From the NCBI GenBank assembly GCA_016808115.1, contig JAEQBH010005106.1, positions 62,001 through 126,000 on the forward strand: a DNA stretch of 64,000 nucleotides, read 5' to 3'. Source of the DNA: Tetrastigma voinierianum. Its lineage: Eukaryota; Streptophyta; Magnoliopsida; Vitales; Vitaceae. The notes under the pieces were generated by a model, which ran no database searches, was not told where the DNA came from, and worked only from the letters and a program-made list of their open reading frames with translations. Numbering within the stretch: the first letter of the stretch is position 1; every line of letters starts with the position of its first letter. The position numbers and the translations under genes were made by a program. Shown piece after piece: positions 12,975 through 25,040 of the stretch.

Positions 12975-13100
12975 CAGGTTATCTTTCTTTCTCGCATACT
13001 GTTTTCCTTTGTCTCTCTCATTTCCAACATATGAGAAATGTATTCTCATTTTCATCGCATAGCCAAAGTCATCAGTTGAATAACAGTTTTCATGCATGAG
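12975..13100 (-). pseudogene. MYB98-like exon 2 (R2 repeat), copy 2 (diverged)
   Basis: A diverged R2-repeat exon. One minus-strand frame reads GYAMKMRIHFSYVGNERD then KGKQYARKKDNLSSQLK, which aligns with the copy 1/3/4 block YGVRKWSRISRML..GRIGKQCRERWHNHLKPNIK. The C of GKQC is Y and the invariant W of the RERW block is K here, so key core residues are lost. It shares the ISSYV-type wording seen in some MYB98 relatives, hence the suggestion of a separate paralogue as source. Confidence 0.55.
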
Positions 13101-13214
13101 AATGAGAAAACACGTATCAAAGACATACATTAGAATAAAAAAACTCATAAAAAAAATATTATACATACAAAAGTAGAGTTTATATAGATCTTTTATTATT
13201 ATTATTATTATATT

Positions 13215-13794
13215 TAAATTTTCACTGCCTTTCATTGTACTCATCGTATTTCTACCACAGATGTTTTTCATCTTTGTGTGTCTTTAGGTGTCGGGAGAGT
13301 CTTCGTTCTTAATAGTTTATTTTGGTTTTTTTTTATACAAATAGTTTCCCCATGCCATGATATTATCAGAATAAAGCTTATTGCGCCTATTTCGACAGCC
13401 TGGAACCCCACCGCCCCACCATCTAGTGGCCGCCGCTTCCGATTTATGATGATGCACATAGTCTCTCCTTCCTTCGCCCCACATTAGGGTCGAAAATTCT
13501 CAGCCATTCCGACGCTTTTCGGCTAAAAGGTTTTCACCCGCAAACATCGGTATGCATGGTTAATTCATATGCGAAGCTTCATGATCCAAACAGCGGCTCG
13601 ACCTGAGGGCTTCATGGCGTTACTGGCGGAATTGATGTCTGCATGGTGGAAATCTTAGAAGCATTTTTGATGAACGTGTTCCTAAGGAAAACCCACTCAT
13701 TCCTCCACCATATAAGGTGGTTTATTATACTCGTGTGTTAAACATTGTTTGAGCCAGAGAAGCCAGATTTTCCTGTACTTTCACAAAAATTCAT
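13215..13794 (-). pseudogene. MYB98-like exon 1, copy 2 (inverted, diverged)
   Basis: On the minus strand an ATG at 13794 starts a diverged copy of the MYB98-like first exon. Recognisable pieces are the start MNF, a block reading DNISWHGE near 13350 that corresponds to the DEVSCI block of the other copies, and KDTQR/HK just before the expected start of the MYB repeat near 13285. The block that should start the first MYB repeat is degraded (no clear KGQWT). Frames shift repeatedly. Confidence 0.6.
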
Positions 13795-14399
13795 GGAGAG
13801 CAGTTGAGCTTACGGTTTGGTACAAAAATTTTCTGTGTGTGTGTTTTTCGAGCTACTGTGTTTGTGTAAATGTTGTCCTGCTCCCTTAATTAGGTATGAG
13901 AATTTAAGCATTTACTTTAGCTGTGTTCATCCTAGCCGCCGATCGACCAATCCAACTAAGCCGCATTGCTCATTATTGTGACTTCTTAAGTTCTATATGG
14001 GAGAGTGGGTCTCATTAGTTCTTTCACATTTAGTAAAAGTGTCAGTAAGTGAGTTTGTTTTTCAGACAATCGTTGCAGATCACTCTACTTCAAAGATGGC
14101 TAGCCATAATTCTGTTACTCGTATTCTATCGATTTTATTTGAATATTTTCAGAGTTCTATTTAGGTATTTGTTATTATGTTTTTCAATTTCTTTTCAAAA
14201 TAGCACTCACTCCATACTTCATCAGGTCAGCCAAGATATATTGGGAGACACTTGAGGGATTTAGCCTCTAAACATGCAATGTGATGATTAAAACTTTTAA
14301 CGCCAAGGATAAAATGACGAAAGACTGAACTAACTATTATGTGAAATGATCATTTTACTCTGCTCAGCAGTGCCAAATATATTTTACAAAGGAAAATTT

Positions 14400-15290
14400 A
14401 AGAGCCTCATTCTCCTCAATGCCAGCTCAGCATCAATTTTATTTACTAGTCTAGCAAAGGAGGAAATGTCGCTCTAAGCATCCGTAACTACATCAAAAGC
14501 CCTTCAACTTGAATCAAGAGCAAGACTGACTATCGTAAAAAACCCTACGCAAATACTAATTATGCCACCAACTCTACTCTACTCGTAGATCCTTCCATGA
14601 ACAAGCCCAGCCCCGACTTCCTCCTACCGACCGTGTAGTCCCCGATTATGACTACGAGGGAGGTCCTTTCATTTTTTCTTCTTGATGCAAACATATTTCT
14701 GCACTGCAAGATTGACTCTCTTCGACAAGATGCTCCAGCTCTGCCGATGATCATGATGATATGCCACTGATGCAAGGTGAAGTAAAAGAAGGAGATGATT
14801 TGCAGATTATCTCATGTTACCTGGGATCAATCATGCTATCAGGGAATTAAAGGCCTAGATTATACCTGTGTGCAGAAGTTTTTTTTCCTATAGATTATAA
14901 TCATGTTTTTTCTCATGTTAAATTTTATAATTCTAATTAGAACCAACTCTTAATAAGATGCTAGACATGAAAAAAACCTTTCTCTCGCCTACAAGATTAT
15001 AATCTATAGGTTTAATTCCCAATAACATGATCGATCAAAGATTAACATGAAATAATCCTCCACTCAAATCCATCTCCTTCTTTACTCACACGCATCAATG
15101 AAGGTATTAATTATCATGATCATCAGCAGGAGGGGGACTAGACATCTTATTCAGAAGAGAGTCAATATTGCAATTCTCCTAAAATATGTTTGCATCAAAG
15201 GGAAAATCGAGACCTCCACTTGATCTGTTAGGCTTTCGTAGTTCTAGATACTTAGAGGCGAAGATGTCCCTACTTAATTTAATTAAAATG
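14400..15290. repeat. head-to-head palindrome joining MYB-unit copies 2 and 3
   Basis: The left arm (about 14460-14870) is the reverse complement of the right arm (about 14930-15290). Matching words include gagagtcaat, atatgtttgcatcaa, ccatctccttcttttactc and taattccc..atagcatgat, each present in opposite orientation on the two sides. The spacer near 14880-15020 holds its own short inverted repeat: cctatagattataatc (about 14889) and gattataatctatagg (about 15003). The arms are diverged by substitutions and indels. Confidence 0.75.
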
Positions 15291-15957
15291 AAAATTGATG
15301 TCGAGGTGAGACCGTAGAGAATGAATGCTTAAGGATTTTTTTGTAAAATATATTGCTTTTACAAGGTAGGGTAAACGTGTTTCATAATAGTTAGTTCACT
15401 GCCTTTTGTCATTTTTATCTTGTTGAAAAGTTTTGTAATGATTTGCATGCTCTGCACTCAAATCCTCATGAGTGTCTCCCAAACTCACTGCTTTTGACGC
15501 TAATCATAATATCTCATCAGAATATTTTGAAAGTTGAAGCGTAGTTACTGAACACCCTAAAAATGGAATACTGAATACAAATAGATCCAATGGAAGGATG
15601 CTGTGTGCTGTCAGAATAACCGCACCAACTCCGTCATAGTCTTACTGCCATCCCAAACAAAGACTCTCACCCTTTGACCTTTTTTTACCAAAATGGAAAA
15701 ATTTAGTAAGGCCCACCGTCTCCAATACCCATAGAGAACTTAAAAGTCACAACAATGAGTTAATCCTCGAATCGCTGGATTAATCCCAATCAACGTCAGA
15801 TGAACCCATTTAATAGTAAATGCTTCCATTCTCATACCTATTAAAGATTAAGGAGTAAGGACAAATAACACACAAACCTAAGAGGCTCCAAAAAAAACAC
15901 ACACACACACACACACAATTCTCGCGCTTTCCCGTGCTTTCTTTCTTTCTCTCTCCC

Positions 15958-16557
15958 ATGAATTTTGACAAAAAGTACAAGGAAAATGTCGGCTTTCTGG
16001 GTTTAATGTTTTTCCCTGAGAATTACATAAAACCACTTTATATGGGCTATATGGATCGGTGGGTTTTCCTAGAACCTGTCTGTCAAAATCTCTTCCAAGA
16101 TTTCCACCATCCGATCATCGCTTCCCGCCACGCCCTCAAAACCCTCCACCCGAGTCCAAACCACTCGCTGGGATCCCTTCAAAAACATCACATATGCACT
16201 TTTGGGCGAACTCGGATGTTTACTTAATTGAAGCTCACGAAATGTCAAATGGCTAAGAATTCTCTCACCACACGGAGGCTACAGGAGGAGGAGGATATAT
16301 GTTGCAGCATCATCATCAAAGAGCGGCGGTCGCGGTCGCCACAAAGACGCGGGCAAGGGGTTCAACTCGTCAAGAAACTGCTTCTGCAAACTTTGTTATA
16401 CCTGACATGTCATGTATAATTGTGGGAGAATCGCTTTGTACAAGAAAATTAGTATGAGTTCAAATTAAGAACGTAGCTTCTCCGCACCCCATAAGACACA
16501 CAAAGGTAGAAAGAAACCCCATGTGGTTAAGGGGCAGTGGACAATTGAAGAAGACAA
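15958..16557 (+). pseudogene. MYB98-like exon 1, copy 3 (broken)
   Basis: The ATG at 15958 follows a pyrimidine-rich leader. The frame starts MNFDKKYKENVGFLG, and later blocks appear in shifted frames: NLFQDFHHP (matching FLQDFHHLDH of MYB98), an NFVIPD block near 16390, and at the 3' end HKGRKKPHVVKGQWTIEEDK (16498-16557), the linker and first tryptophan of the R2 repeat. A GT donor (gtggg) follows at 16558, so exon 1 ends as in the intact family. At least three frame changes prevent a full-length product. Confidence 0.75.
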
Positions 16558-16701
16558 GTGGGAAATTTAATTATAATAATAATAATAATAAAAAGATCAA
16601 TATAACTCTCTACTTTATGAAAATGTATAATTTTTTTTTTTTATCTGGGTTTTTGTTCTAATGTATGTCTTTGATAACGTGTTTTCATTCTCTACATGAA
16701 G

Positions 16702-16826
16702 ACTGCTTGATTCAATCAAGAGCAAGATAAAAGGAGGAAATGGAGTCTCGATTTCTCGATGCCGAATGGAGGATAGGGAAGTAGTGCAAGTAGAGATGGT
16801 ACAATCATCTCAAGCCTAACATTAAG
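16702..16826 (+). pseudogene. MYB98-like exon 2 (R2 repeat), copy 3 (broken)
   Basis: After the acceptor at 16700-16701 the sequence encodes LIQ, RKWS, ISR-and NG/RIG blocks, then MVQSSQALTLR in the wrong frame where NHLKPNIK is expected; the exon ends at attaag with a GT donor. Small deletions have removed the GKQCRERW block from frame. No third exon follows in the 640 bp before the next copy begins. Confidence 0.65.
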
Positions 16827-16901
16827 GTTTTTGTCTTTTCTTTCTTCCTTTTGATTTTTATTTTTATTTTTATGTTCACACAATCTATTGATGAATTTCA
16901 T

Positions 16902-16932
<31 letters not shown>

Positions 16933-18244
16933 AGATATATGGGGTTTTTTTCCTTCCACTGAATCAAAAACCCTGTGTCCATTACCCAAATGTCTTGATA
17001 TTAATGTCTTCCACCATCTCTTTGCTTGTTAGCCATCCAATATTCCAAATTCAAAAGCTTAATTAGAAAAATTGTCTCCCTTCCCTACCATAAGGAATGG
17101 CATACATCATCATATATATAAAACATATATACATAAATAAAATATCATACCCCTAAATGGTACATAAAATATTAGGGTTTTCTTGTGAGATTAATGCTTA
17201 TATGCCCATTTTCCATCCTTTTTAGTAGAGAAAGGAAATATATGGCATCATCATAGTTCTAAGAGCCGCAAAAGCCTCTGATAGCTACTAATGCTTAAGG
17301 CACAACATAAGACACATGTCTGAGTGAAGTAAAACCGTGAATTGACGATTCAAAATGTAATTGGTCTACAAAAAAAATTAAACACTTTAGGAATAAAAAT
17401 ATTTAAAAAAAAAAAGAAATTAAAGTCTAGGATGCACTTTTTTTTAATAGGATGCATGTATTAAAAAGTGAGACCTTATAAGTTCATTATAAGCATGTAT
17501 CCATGTATGTACCGTATTTATGAACGTGATGTGTATGTATGTGAAACGATGGGCTGCATATACTTTTTTATACGTACTTTTCATCAAAGTAGTAAGATTT
17601 TGAATTAGATTAATACAATTAAGTCAGATTTATTTGGGATTTAAAATGAATTTAAAGGGTGCTAATTCTAAAGTTTTTTCGTATGAATAAATGTGGTATT
17701 TTATGTCTTTAATTAATGCATGTGAAATAAAACGGTATGTTATAATTGCACTAATATTAAGACTTGTTTTTTTTTTACATCTATTCATTTTATATTACAT
17801 TATAGAATTTTATTCCTTACAAATATGTCCCCACACCTTTATAGAGTTTGGACATATTTAGTTTTTAAAAAAATATTTGGTATTTACAAATTATGAAATA
17901 TGCCCCCCCCAGTATTGGGGGCTCAACTCTAGATTTCCTCTAGAGTCTAGACACATCTATCTATCTATCTCTATTTGTCATTTGAATGATCCATAGATTA
18001 AAGAAGACACCAAAAACAAACCACCCCCATTTCATTTCATTTTTCCTTGGAAACAAGCACATTTAAATTTATTTTAAATTTTGATTAAGAACATTTTTGA
18101 TGTAGATTGAAGAGACACCAACAAACCTCATTTCATTCTTCCTTGGAAACAAACACTTTTAAGTTTATTTTGTTTTACTTAAATTTAATTTGCACCATTT
18201 GTCACTTTAAGATAAGAAAAATTATCAACGTTACCGACCGTAAT

Positions 18245-19912
18245 TGTGGGCGTAGTTAAGGACCCGAGAAAATTCCCACTTTCTAAAACGGTAAAATGGT
18301 ACTTCGGTCGTAACCTAATTATTCTAGATCTCGACATGACTTAAAACTAACTTCACCGCTGGAATCGCCTCTGAAATCTAGCTACCACGTCGATCATCGA
18401 CCCGAGATAGTCTAATTTCACGTTTTCGATAAGACCAAATGCGCCCTAGATGACAACAGGAGAAGTACATGATATGAGAGGCGTGATGCGTATTGCCAGC
18501 CAATCGATTGAGATATATCCATGTGACACATGTCATGAATTAGTGAGGATAGATGATAACAAATTATATTAAGTCATGTGTCAAGAGTCCTTAAAGTCAA
18601 CAACCAGGACAAAAAGGGAATAAAATTCTTAGGAAAAAGAAAAAGAAACATCTCTTTTCTGGTCTCTGCATCCAGTTATGGAGAAAACAGATTTGCAGAT
18701 GTAGTTCAATCTTCTCTCTAAATTCCTGATCTGACCGACCTGCCTCAGCCGAGACAAGAGGCAGTTGCTCACGCCGCAAGGTTACGATAGGTACCGGTTT
18801 CAGAGTTTCGACAAATCTGTAAGGTAAATTCCTACTTGTTTGGCCCCCATTAAGAGTCATTTTGACGGATAGGATATTCCAGGCATGAACGGTCGTGGTT
18901 TTCAGTTTCCAAAGATCTGGACGGAGCGAGAAAATCCCTAGTGTCGGAACATTTTTTAGACCTAGGTCAGATTTATTCACGTGACCAAAGGTTTGGGTTT
19001 GTCAGGCGGTCTAAAACATGAATTGCTTGAATTGTTTATTAGCCTATGTGAGCTTAATTTTTTATTATTACATGAATTAATACATGCTATTATACAGAAA
19101 TTTTCATAATATACACGTTTATTTATTAACATGAATTGTTGTAAATTGGCATATTGCATTTCACATGCACCAAAGGCACCCTAGAATTGCAGAGGCTGGG
19201 AGTGCATAACATGAATTAAATCTGAGGGTTGTCCCAAACAATAAAATTTTATCATAAGTTGTCCTAAGAATTGCGGTTGGGAATTGTCCAACAATTCACG
19301 TCTGAGCTCCATGAATTGTTTTTGGCAGTCACCCAACAAATTCAATTCTATGATTGGCCCAACGTGATTATATCTTGCGCCGCCTTACAATTAAAACAAC
19401 ATTTTGTTCAAGATCGATTTCTCACATGGCATAAGGCGTGTAAGTGGGAATCAAGTATGACAAGCATACTAATCAGATAGATATTCAAGTGACTGCGATT
19501 CATTTAATGCCAGTTTCTCGTATTGCCATTACACGTGCAATTTAGGGCGGAGTAACCCATATAGGGAATCTAACCATCGGCATCAAGCCACCCCGTTAGC
19601 TTAAAACACGTGATGGCGCATTGCCGAAGACGGCGCTCATTAGAGGCCTGGATTATGAAGCAAAGTCGGATCGTAATAATTTGATTCATGTTTTATGTAT
19701 ATATATTGTAACTTAACTAGTTTTTAATATATGTTTCAGATAAGAGTGTAATTAACTTTGAGACTATTATAATATAGTTGAGTATTTTGTGAGTATGGAT
19801 GTACGGGTCCACGAACGCTACTACCTTCATGTAATGGGCTCTTTGATATGGAGATTACTGTGTTTCATTGTGTTGATTCATGGGTCACAGACCTCGAGAA
19901 TGGGGGCGTCAC
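18245..19912 (-). mobile_element. probable solo LTR
   Basis: The interval interrupts MYB-unit copy 4 relative to copy 1 (compare 5560-5590). On the minus strand it starts TGTGACGCCCCC and ends in ..CCCACA, as a plant gypsy LTR would. No reverse transcriptase, gag, PBS or second LTR is visible inside it. A perfect 5-bp target duplication was not found; the flanks are gtaat and agaaa, so either the ends are a few bases off or the flanks have mutated. It could also be a non-autonomous element. Confidence 0.5.
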
Positions 19913-20519
19913 AAGAAAATTGATAGCTAATAAAATCGACGTTTTTAATAATGTTTCTCTCTCTAATTAGAACCAACTTTAATTGTTACAAACATTTCAT
20001 TACACTAAATTTGGTTTCAAGCATAATTCTCTTAATACGCTCTCCATAAATTTCGATATTTTGTTTCATTTGCCTTTCAAAAAATCACAAATTAATTATT
20101 AAATATCAATAGAATATAATGTAGATCAGAAAAAAAAATTAATTAATTAATTTTTATTTGAAATATGAGAAAATAATAGAAATGATAATTGTAGTCAAAC
20201 TCCTGCTTTACTAATTTAATTAAAAATAAAATTAATGTTGGAGCTGAGGTTGAGAGAATGAATGTTGAAGGATTTTTTTTTTTTTTTTTTTAAATATATT
20301 GCTTTTACATGATATGGGTAAAATAAATATTTCGTGATAATAGTTAGTTCACTGCCTTTGTCATTTTTTAACACGTGTTGAAAAGTTTTATCATGCATTT
20401 GGTATATTTCTTAACAAATCCTTCGTGAGTGTCTCCCAAACCTTCTGCTGACGCCACCCGCAATATCCGATTGGGTAGCTATTTTGAAAGATGAAGCTTA
20501 ATGACAGAAATGCCCTAGA

Positions 20520-20970
20520 GTTTTGGATTAAAATAATATTTTTTTTAAAGAAATTAAAAATATAATGTATATTTGAAACTATTGTACAATCTACTTCATT
20601 CTACACAAATGCCTCTATCCTAAAAAGTGACTTGATAAAAATTTAAGATAATGCTCTTGGTGACAAAGTGGCATTTACTATAATTTCAAATTTTAAACAT
20701 TATCAAAACTATGTCTTTAGTTTAAATAATTTATCTAAATAAATCCACTTTTAAGCATTTGTTGAATCAATTACAAATTATTAAAATTAATGATATATTA
20801 CTTTATTCAAATGTTGGTACTATTTACTACTCACCCTTCAAATAACTTGTTTTTATGTTTGGGAGATTTATTATTATTATTATCATTATTATTATTATTA
20901 TAAAATTAAAGTAACGGTAATTCTTTACAAAAAAAATTAATAAGATAAATAATTTAAAACAATTTAAATT
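20520..20970. mobile_element. left half of a long-TIR DNA element
   Basis: This AT-rich stretch is the inverted counterpart of about 24310-24600. Shared words, in opposite orientation, are gataatgc, agtttaaataattta, aaatccacttttaagcat/atgcat, caaataactt and aattaataagataaat. It carries a run of ATT repeats (20870-20900). No transposase is visible. A Mutator-like or other non-autonomous TIR element split by a later insertion fits best. Confidence 0.55.
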
Positions 20971-20989
20971 CAAGAAATATCTCGATCAA

Positions 20990-23900
20990 GACCCTACGAG
21001 CAAGATTATACGAGATAAATTTCTGTAGATTCCCATTATCGACGTGCTGTGAGAGACTCTCCACTGTCTCTGAATTGATTCGAGACATCTCTGAGAAGGC
21101 CTGACTGGATACCTAAGCCGTCTCCTTACTCGTCGTGATCGAAAAGAGTTACTACTGACATACGACGACGACCCAGAGCTCGAGGCGATGATCATGTCTT
21201 CCTTGAAGATGATGCCTAAGAAGTGGATCAGTTCGCTAAGGGAAGTTGTCGCCGAGGCACATTCGAATCCTCTCGAGGTACCGAGAGGGTGGGCTAGCCA
21301 AGGTATCGCTAGCGTTGTCGCCTAGTTTGTCGAGCTCCATGATGCATTTCACGTCCCTCATGTCTGAAAGACACCCATCCGACTCATAGTGGATCAGCGA
21401 GTTTGTTGTTGATGCTGATGGGACCTCTTCGAGGAGGGACTAGTATGATTGGCGGATAGCCGAGATGTGCCTACATGGCAAGACCGTGAGGATTGTGAAA
21501 GTGTTGTATAAAGACCGAGGAAATAAGGAGGTGCATATGGGAGCGCATGGACACCGCGCGCTCAACTATCCCTTCTTGTCTACCTGAAGGTGTGTTTGGG
21601 GTCATTAATGTTTTAAATGACTGTTGCATATGCATGTGTTTAAATGTGAGCATGCGAATGATCTAAATTTTTAAGGAGGAGAATGTGAAACCCGAAAACA
21701 TATTTCTTAAAAAGAGCAACCCAGAATTCTTCCTAACTAAGATGCAAAACCCTAGATTTTTCTCTAGATCTCTGATGACGAAATGGATCACACCGTTATA
21801 ATCAAACATTAAATCTAGTTGAACTAGACGACCGCATCGAACTCGTAGACAGCTTGGTTTTTCAATGCACTGAGGTTCAACGAAAGACCACGGTGACACA
21901 TGGCATGAGAGTGCATGCCACGGGCACCGTAATTAGGACACTCACACTTGAGGGCCAAGTGCCATGCCCTCGTGAATGGATGCATTATAAGGATGAGTTT
22001 TGCATGAGCGACATGCCTTAACTTAGCTGATGTGGTCATGCATGTTCGAGAACATGTCTAGGCTTAGTGGTTTGTGCTGAATTGATCAAACATGTGAAGG
22101 AAGGACTCTCTCGTCTAGGAACAATTCATGAGCCGTAGGAGAGGGAGGAGAACCAGGAGAAAAAGACCAAAATAAGAGAAGAAAGGAAAGTGAGCTGGCG
22201 GAAGAAGAGGAGGGAGGAAACTACAAGACCTCCATTATCGCAAGGTCATGCATCAAGGACTGATCCCACACTACAAGACGTGTAGACTTTCGTTTATTTG
22301 GTTATTTTCCTCGGGGCAATGGAAATGGCATTGGTCGTAGCCTGGTCAGGACCCTTAATGGAGGAGATGTCGTGTATAAGGTAAATGTTGTGTTTTAGGG
22401 GAGATGATGCCCAGTTTTTTTTTTTTTTCCTTCGACCCCTTTACTGTGTTCTGGCCATAACTTGGCTATAACTTGTCCGAATTGAGTGATTCTAGTTGCT
22501 GGGTAAACTAGACTTAGACAAGAACACATCTCCTTGAAATAGGTCTATCTCACTTCCGACTCCTCAGGACTTAAAATGCATTCAAAGTGAGCCAGGTTCA
22601 AGCAAGCCCCGTTCCGTGCTGAGATCTCGCGACGTGTTTTGCCATAACTCGCCATCACACACGAATTGAATTATTCCAATTATCGCAGAACTAAACTTAT
22701 AGTGTAACATATCTCCTGGAATAGGTCTATCCACTGCCGACTCTTTGACTCAAAAATGTGCATCAAAGGAGCTATGTTCAAAGCCGGGTCTTGTTTGAAA
22801 ACCGAGAAGCACATGTTAAAAACGTTGTTTCCAAACTGCTTTCTCCTTGCTTTTAGATCCGCTTTAAATCATGGATTTTGTATATCTAGGGTTAATCTCT
22901 ATACACGCTATGATGGTATGAGGCTGACTCTTAAGCCATCAGGAATTGTGGATATCAAAGTGTCATCTCTCGTTAAGAGATGACATGTTGACTCATTCAG
23001 GTGTCTAAACAATTAGAGTTATATGTAAAACAGGCTTGAACATGGCCATGTTTTGGCATACCTCAATTTAGGATCGGGAGGTGCTATGTCCTGCTTAGAG
23101 ACGTGAGCCATGACTCTATTTGGCTCAACATGTTAGAGTTCGGGGAATGTATGCTGCACGATGTATTGAATTGAGTGAGTGGAATTTAGCAAGATGAAAG
23201 CATGTAAATTGATATTGAACTAAATATATGACCACCGTGGTGCATTGTATTATGAGTCCATGGTACACACTTAGTGTACAAGGTAAAATGTCCATGTAGA
23301 AAGTTCCTATATATCGCAAGATGCAGCTGAGCAAGACGCACAATTGTACAAGGTACTGGTGTACGACAAATCACCGCATTACATGGGTGTGTGTACATGG
23401 TACTAATTTGCACCTGGTTGCCAGGCTGAATTGTGTGTTTCTGAACGTGGGGACAAAACAACGTTTCGGCCGCTGTCAATGAAATGGAAAACCCAATAGC
23501 GCTGCTGAGCGTGTGATGTACACCCTCGTGAAAAGCCTAAACCCGGCTGGCCAACGACCATCGGTGAAAGCCCGAAATGTCGAGGGTGTAAGAGACCCGC
23601 GTGAGACCCCTAAATTTATGTTGCCCAAAAGACACGAACGCATTAAATAAACACATCACATAGACTATGGGTTGTGTGACGGAGTCCCGACCACCCTGTG
23701 ACATCACTGGCAATTTGCATCGTGGTGGGTCGAGGTTGACCCTGCATACGGGGGCATGTAGAGTGTCAGCCTCATACATGCATGTAGTTTTTTTCATGAT
23801 GATGAAAGACGCCTCGTACGGTTGTGCTGTTTGAAAGGATCGTGGAAATGACTCATTTGCATGCACCTGCTGGGAGAACCCTTGCAGGCTTTTGCTTTCT

Positions 23901-24297
23901 ACCGAACAGAATTTACCCGCCGCTGACCCCGATACTGTGTCACATGCAGTAAACGTACTCCCTGTAGACCGACAATTGGAGAAGAGGGTCGGGTCGTGCC
24001 TGATGTATTTTTGTATATGTATGAGAACCCATCGAATACATATCATGTTTTGTATATCGAACAACATTCCTCGTCTCCTCATGCACGTATTTGTACCATA
24101 TGTGTGAGTGAGGTGCTATAACTCTCACGTTTTGTATACGAACTACATGAAGTTATTTTGTGTATTTATGAATTAAATATGCAGGGATGAGTCTCAGTAT
24201 ATGAGACATGTGAGTGCGATATCGGGATACCCGATTTCCATAGACTTCCATGCTGATGTGTTGTCGACGAGACCCTCGTGTTTCTCGTGGCATCACA
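20990..24297 (+). mobile_element. Ty3/gypsy 3' end: integrase tail, PPT and 2.6-kb LTR
   Basis: On the plus strand 20990-21660 encodes the C-terminal part of a gypsy integrase in several frames: DHVFLKMMPKK (near 21190), GKLSPR (21241), a degraded FHVSMLKKYHP-type block near 21345 (HDAFHVP) and KTVRIVKVLY (near 21480). A purine-rich tract (aaggaggagaa, 21673-21683) is the PPT, and the LTR starts at once with TGTGAAACCC at 21684 and ends with CATCACA at 24297. Its length (2614 bp) fits Tekay/Del-like elements, from general knowledge. The 5' LTR, gag and reverse transcriptase are missing. Open frames inside the LTR, such as 23537-24082 on the minus strand, look accidental. Confidence 0.8.
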
Positions 24298-24309
24298 TTT
24301 TAACGGATA

Positions 24310-24957
24310 ATTTAAAATATAATTATTTTAAATTCTATTTTCTTTATTTTATATTATTATTTTTAATTTTTTTAATATTTATCTTATTAATCTTTTTTTA
24401 GTTAATTATCATGGACTATAATTTTATTATTATTAATTTTCAAACACAAAATAAGTTATTTAAAGGTGATGCATAAAAGTGGATTTTTTATATAAATTAT
24501 TTAAACTAAAAGGATTATTTCAATTAAAAATAATATGTTTGATATAGTAAATGTCTGTCAACATCAGGCATTATCATTTTTAAAACATTAAAATGCCACT
24601 ATTGAGGAATACGACATTTTCTTAAAAAGAAATATTATAAAGTCGACAGCTGCATTTGCTTAAAAAAAGGAAAATGCTTGGTGACATCATGATGTCAGAC
24701 ATCATTTCCAAAAATATAAAGTTTTTATAAACTTGAAAAGTATAAAAGTTAAATGACATAACTACTCATTACCCACTTTCTTCCATCCCTTATAATAATA
24801 AATGACAAAAATCACTACCCTTATAAAATTATAGTGACTTTTTTTTTTTACACCCAAGCAGGCCATGTAGCAACACCCTAAAAATTATAAAGTCGTTGTT
24901 GAGTACAACAACATTTGCCGTAGTTTCAAATATACATTATTTTTATAATTCTCAAAA

Positions 24958-25011
<54 letters not shown>

Positions 25012-25040
25012 AATCCAAAACGTTCACCATCTTTCATCAT
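24310..25040. mobile_element. right half of the long-TIR DNA element
   Basis: This is the inverted partner of 20520-20970 and is longer. It ends in an A-run and about 40 bp of TA repeats (24957-25008). The gypsy LTR abuts it at 24298. No transposase domain is visible, so the element is probably non-autonomous. Confidence 0.5.

Larger units (their letters stand above)
11960..14870 (-). repeat. MYB-unit copy 2, inverted
   Basis: The reverse complement of this interval follows the same order as the other copies: an upstream block (14870 to 14400), an AT-rich block with the TAGTTAGTTCA word (near 14330), the promoter-like stretch (14000 to 13830), MYB98-like exons 1 and 2, an ATA/TA-rich tail and the end block at 12180-12300. 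The piece 11960-12130 matches the reverse complement of 27370-27510. It is more diverged from the others than they are from one another, so it may derive from a different paralogue. Confidence 0.75.
14880..17470 (+). repeat. MYB-unit copy 3
   Basis: A plus-strand copy with the same order as copy 1: upstream block (compare 4020-4270), AT-rich block, promoter-like stretch with a CA run (15900-15917), MYB98-like exons 1 and 2, the ATA repeats (16569-16590), a TA run (16900-16926) and the 3' tail. It ends at about 17470, where the next copy begins with the block that opens copy 1. Confidence 0.8.

Noticed and set aside
14560..14860. Possible MYB98-like C-terminus on the plus strand (acidic, Ser/Asp-rich reading)
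   Set aside because: The interval is the reverse complement of the upstream part of the MYB unit in copy 3 (about 14930-15290), so the reading is accidental.
23537..24082. A 181-codon minus-strand open frame
   Set aside because: It lies wholly inside the 2.6-kb gypsy LTR and has no recognisable domain.
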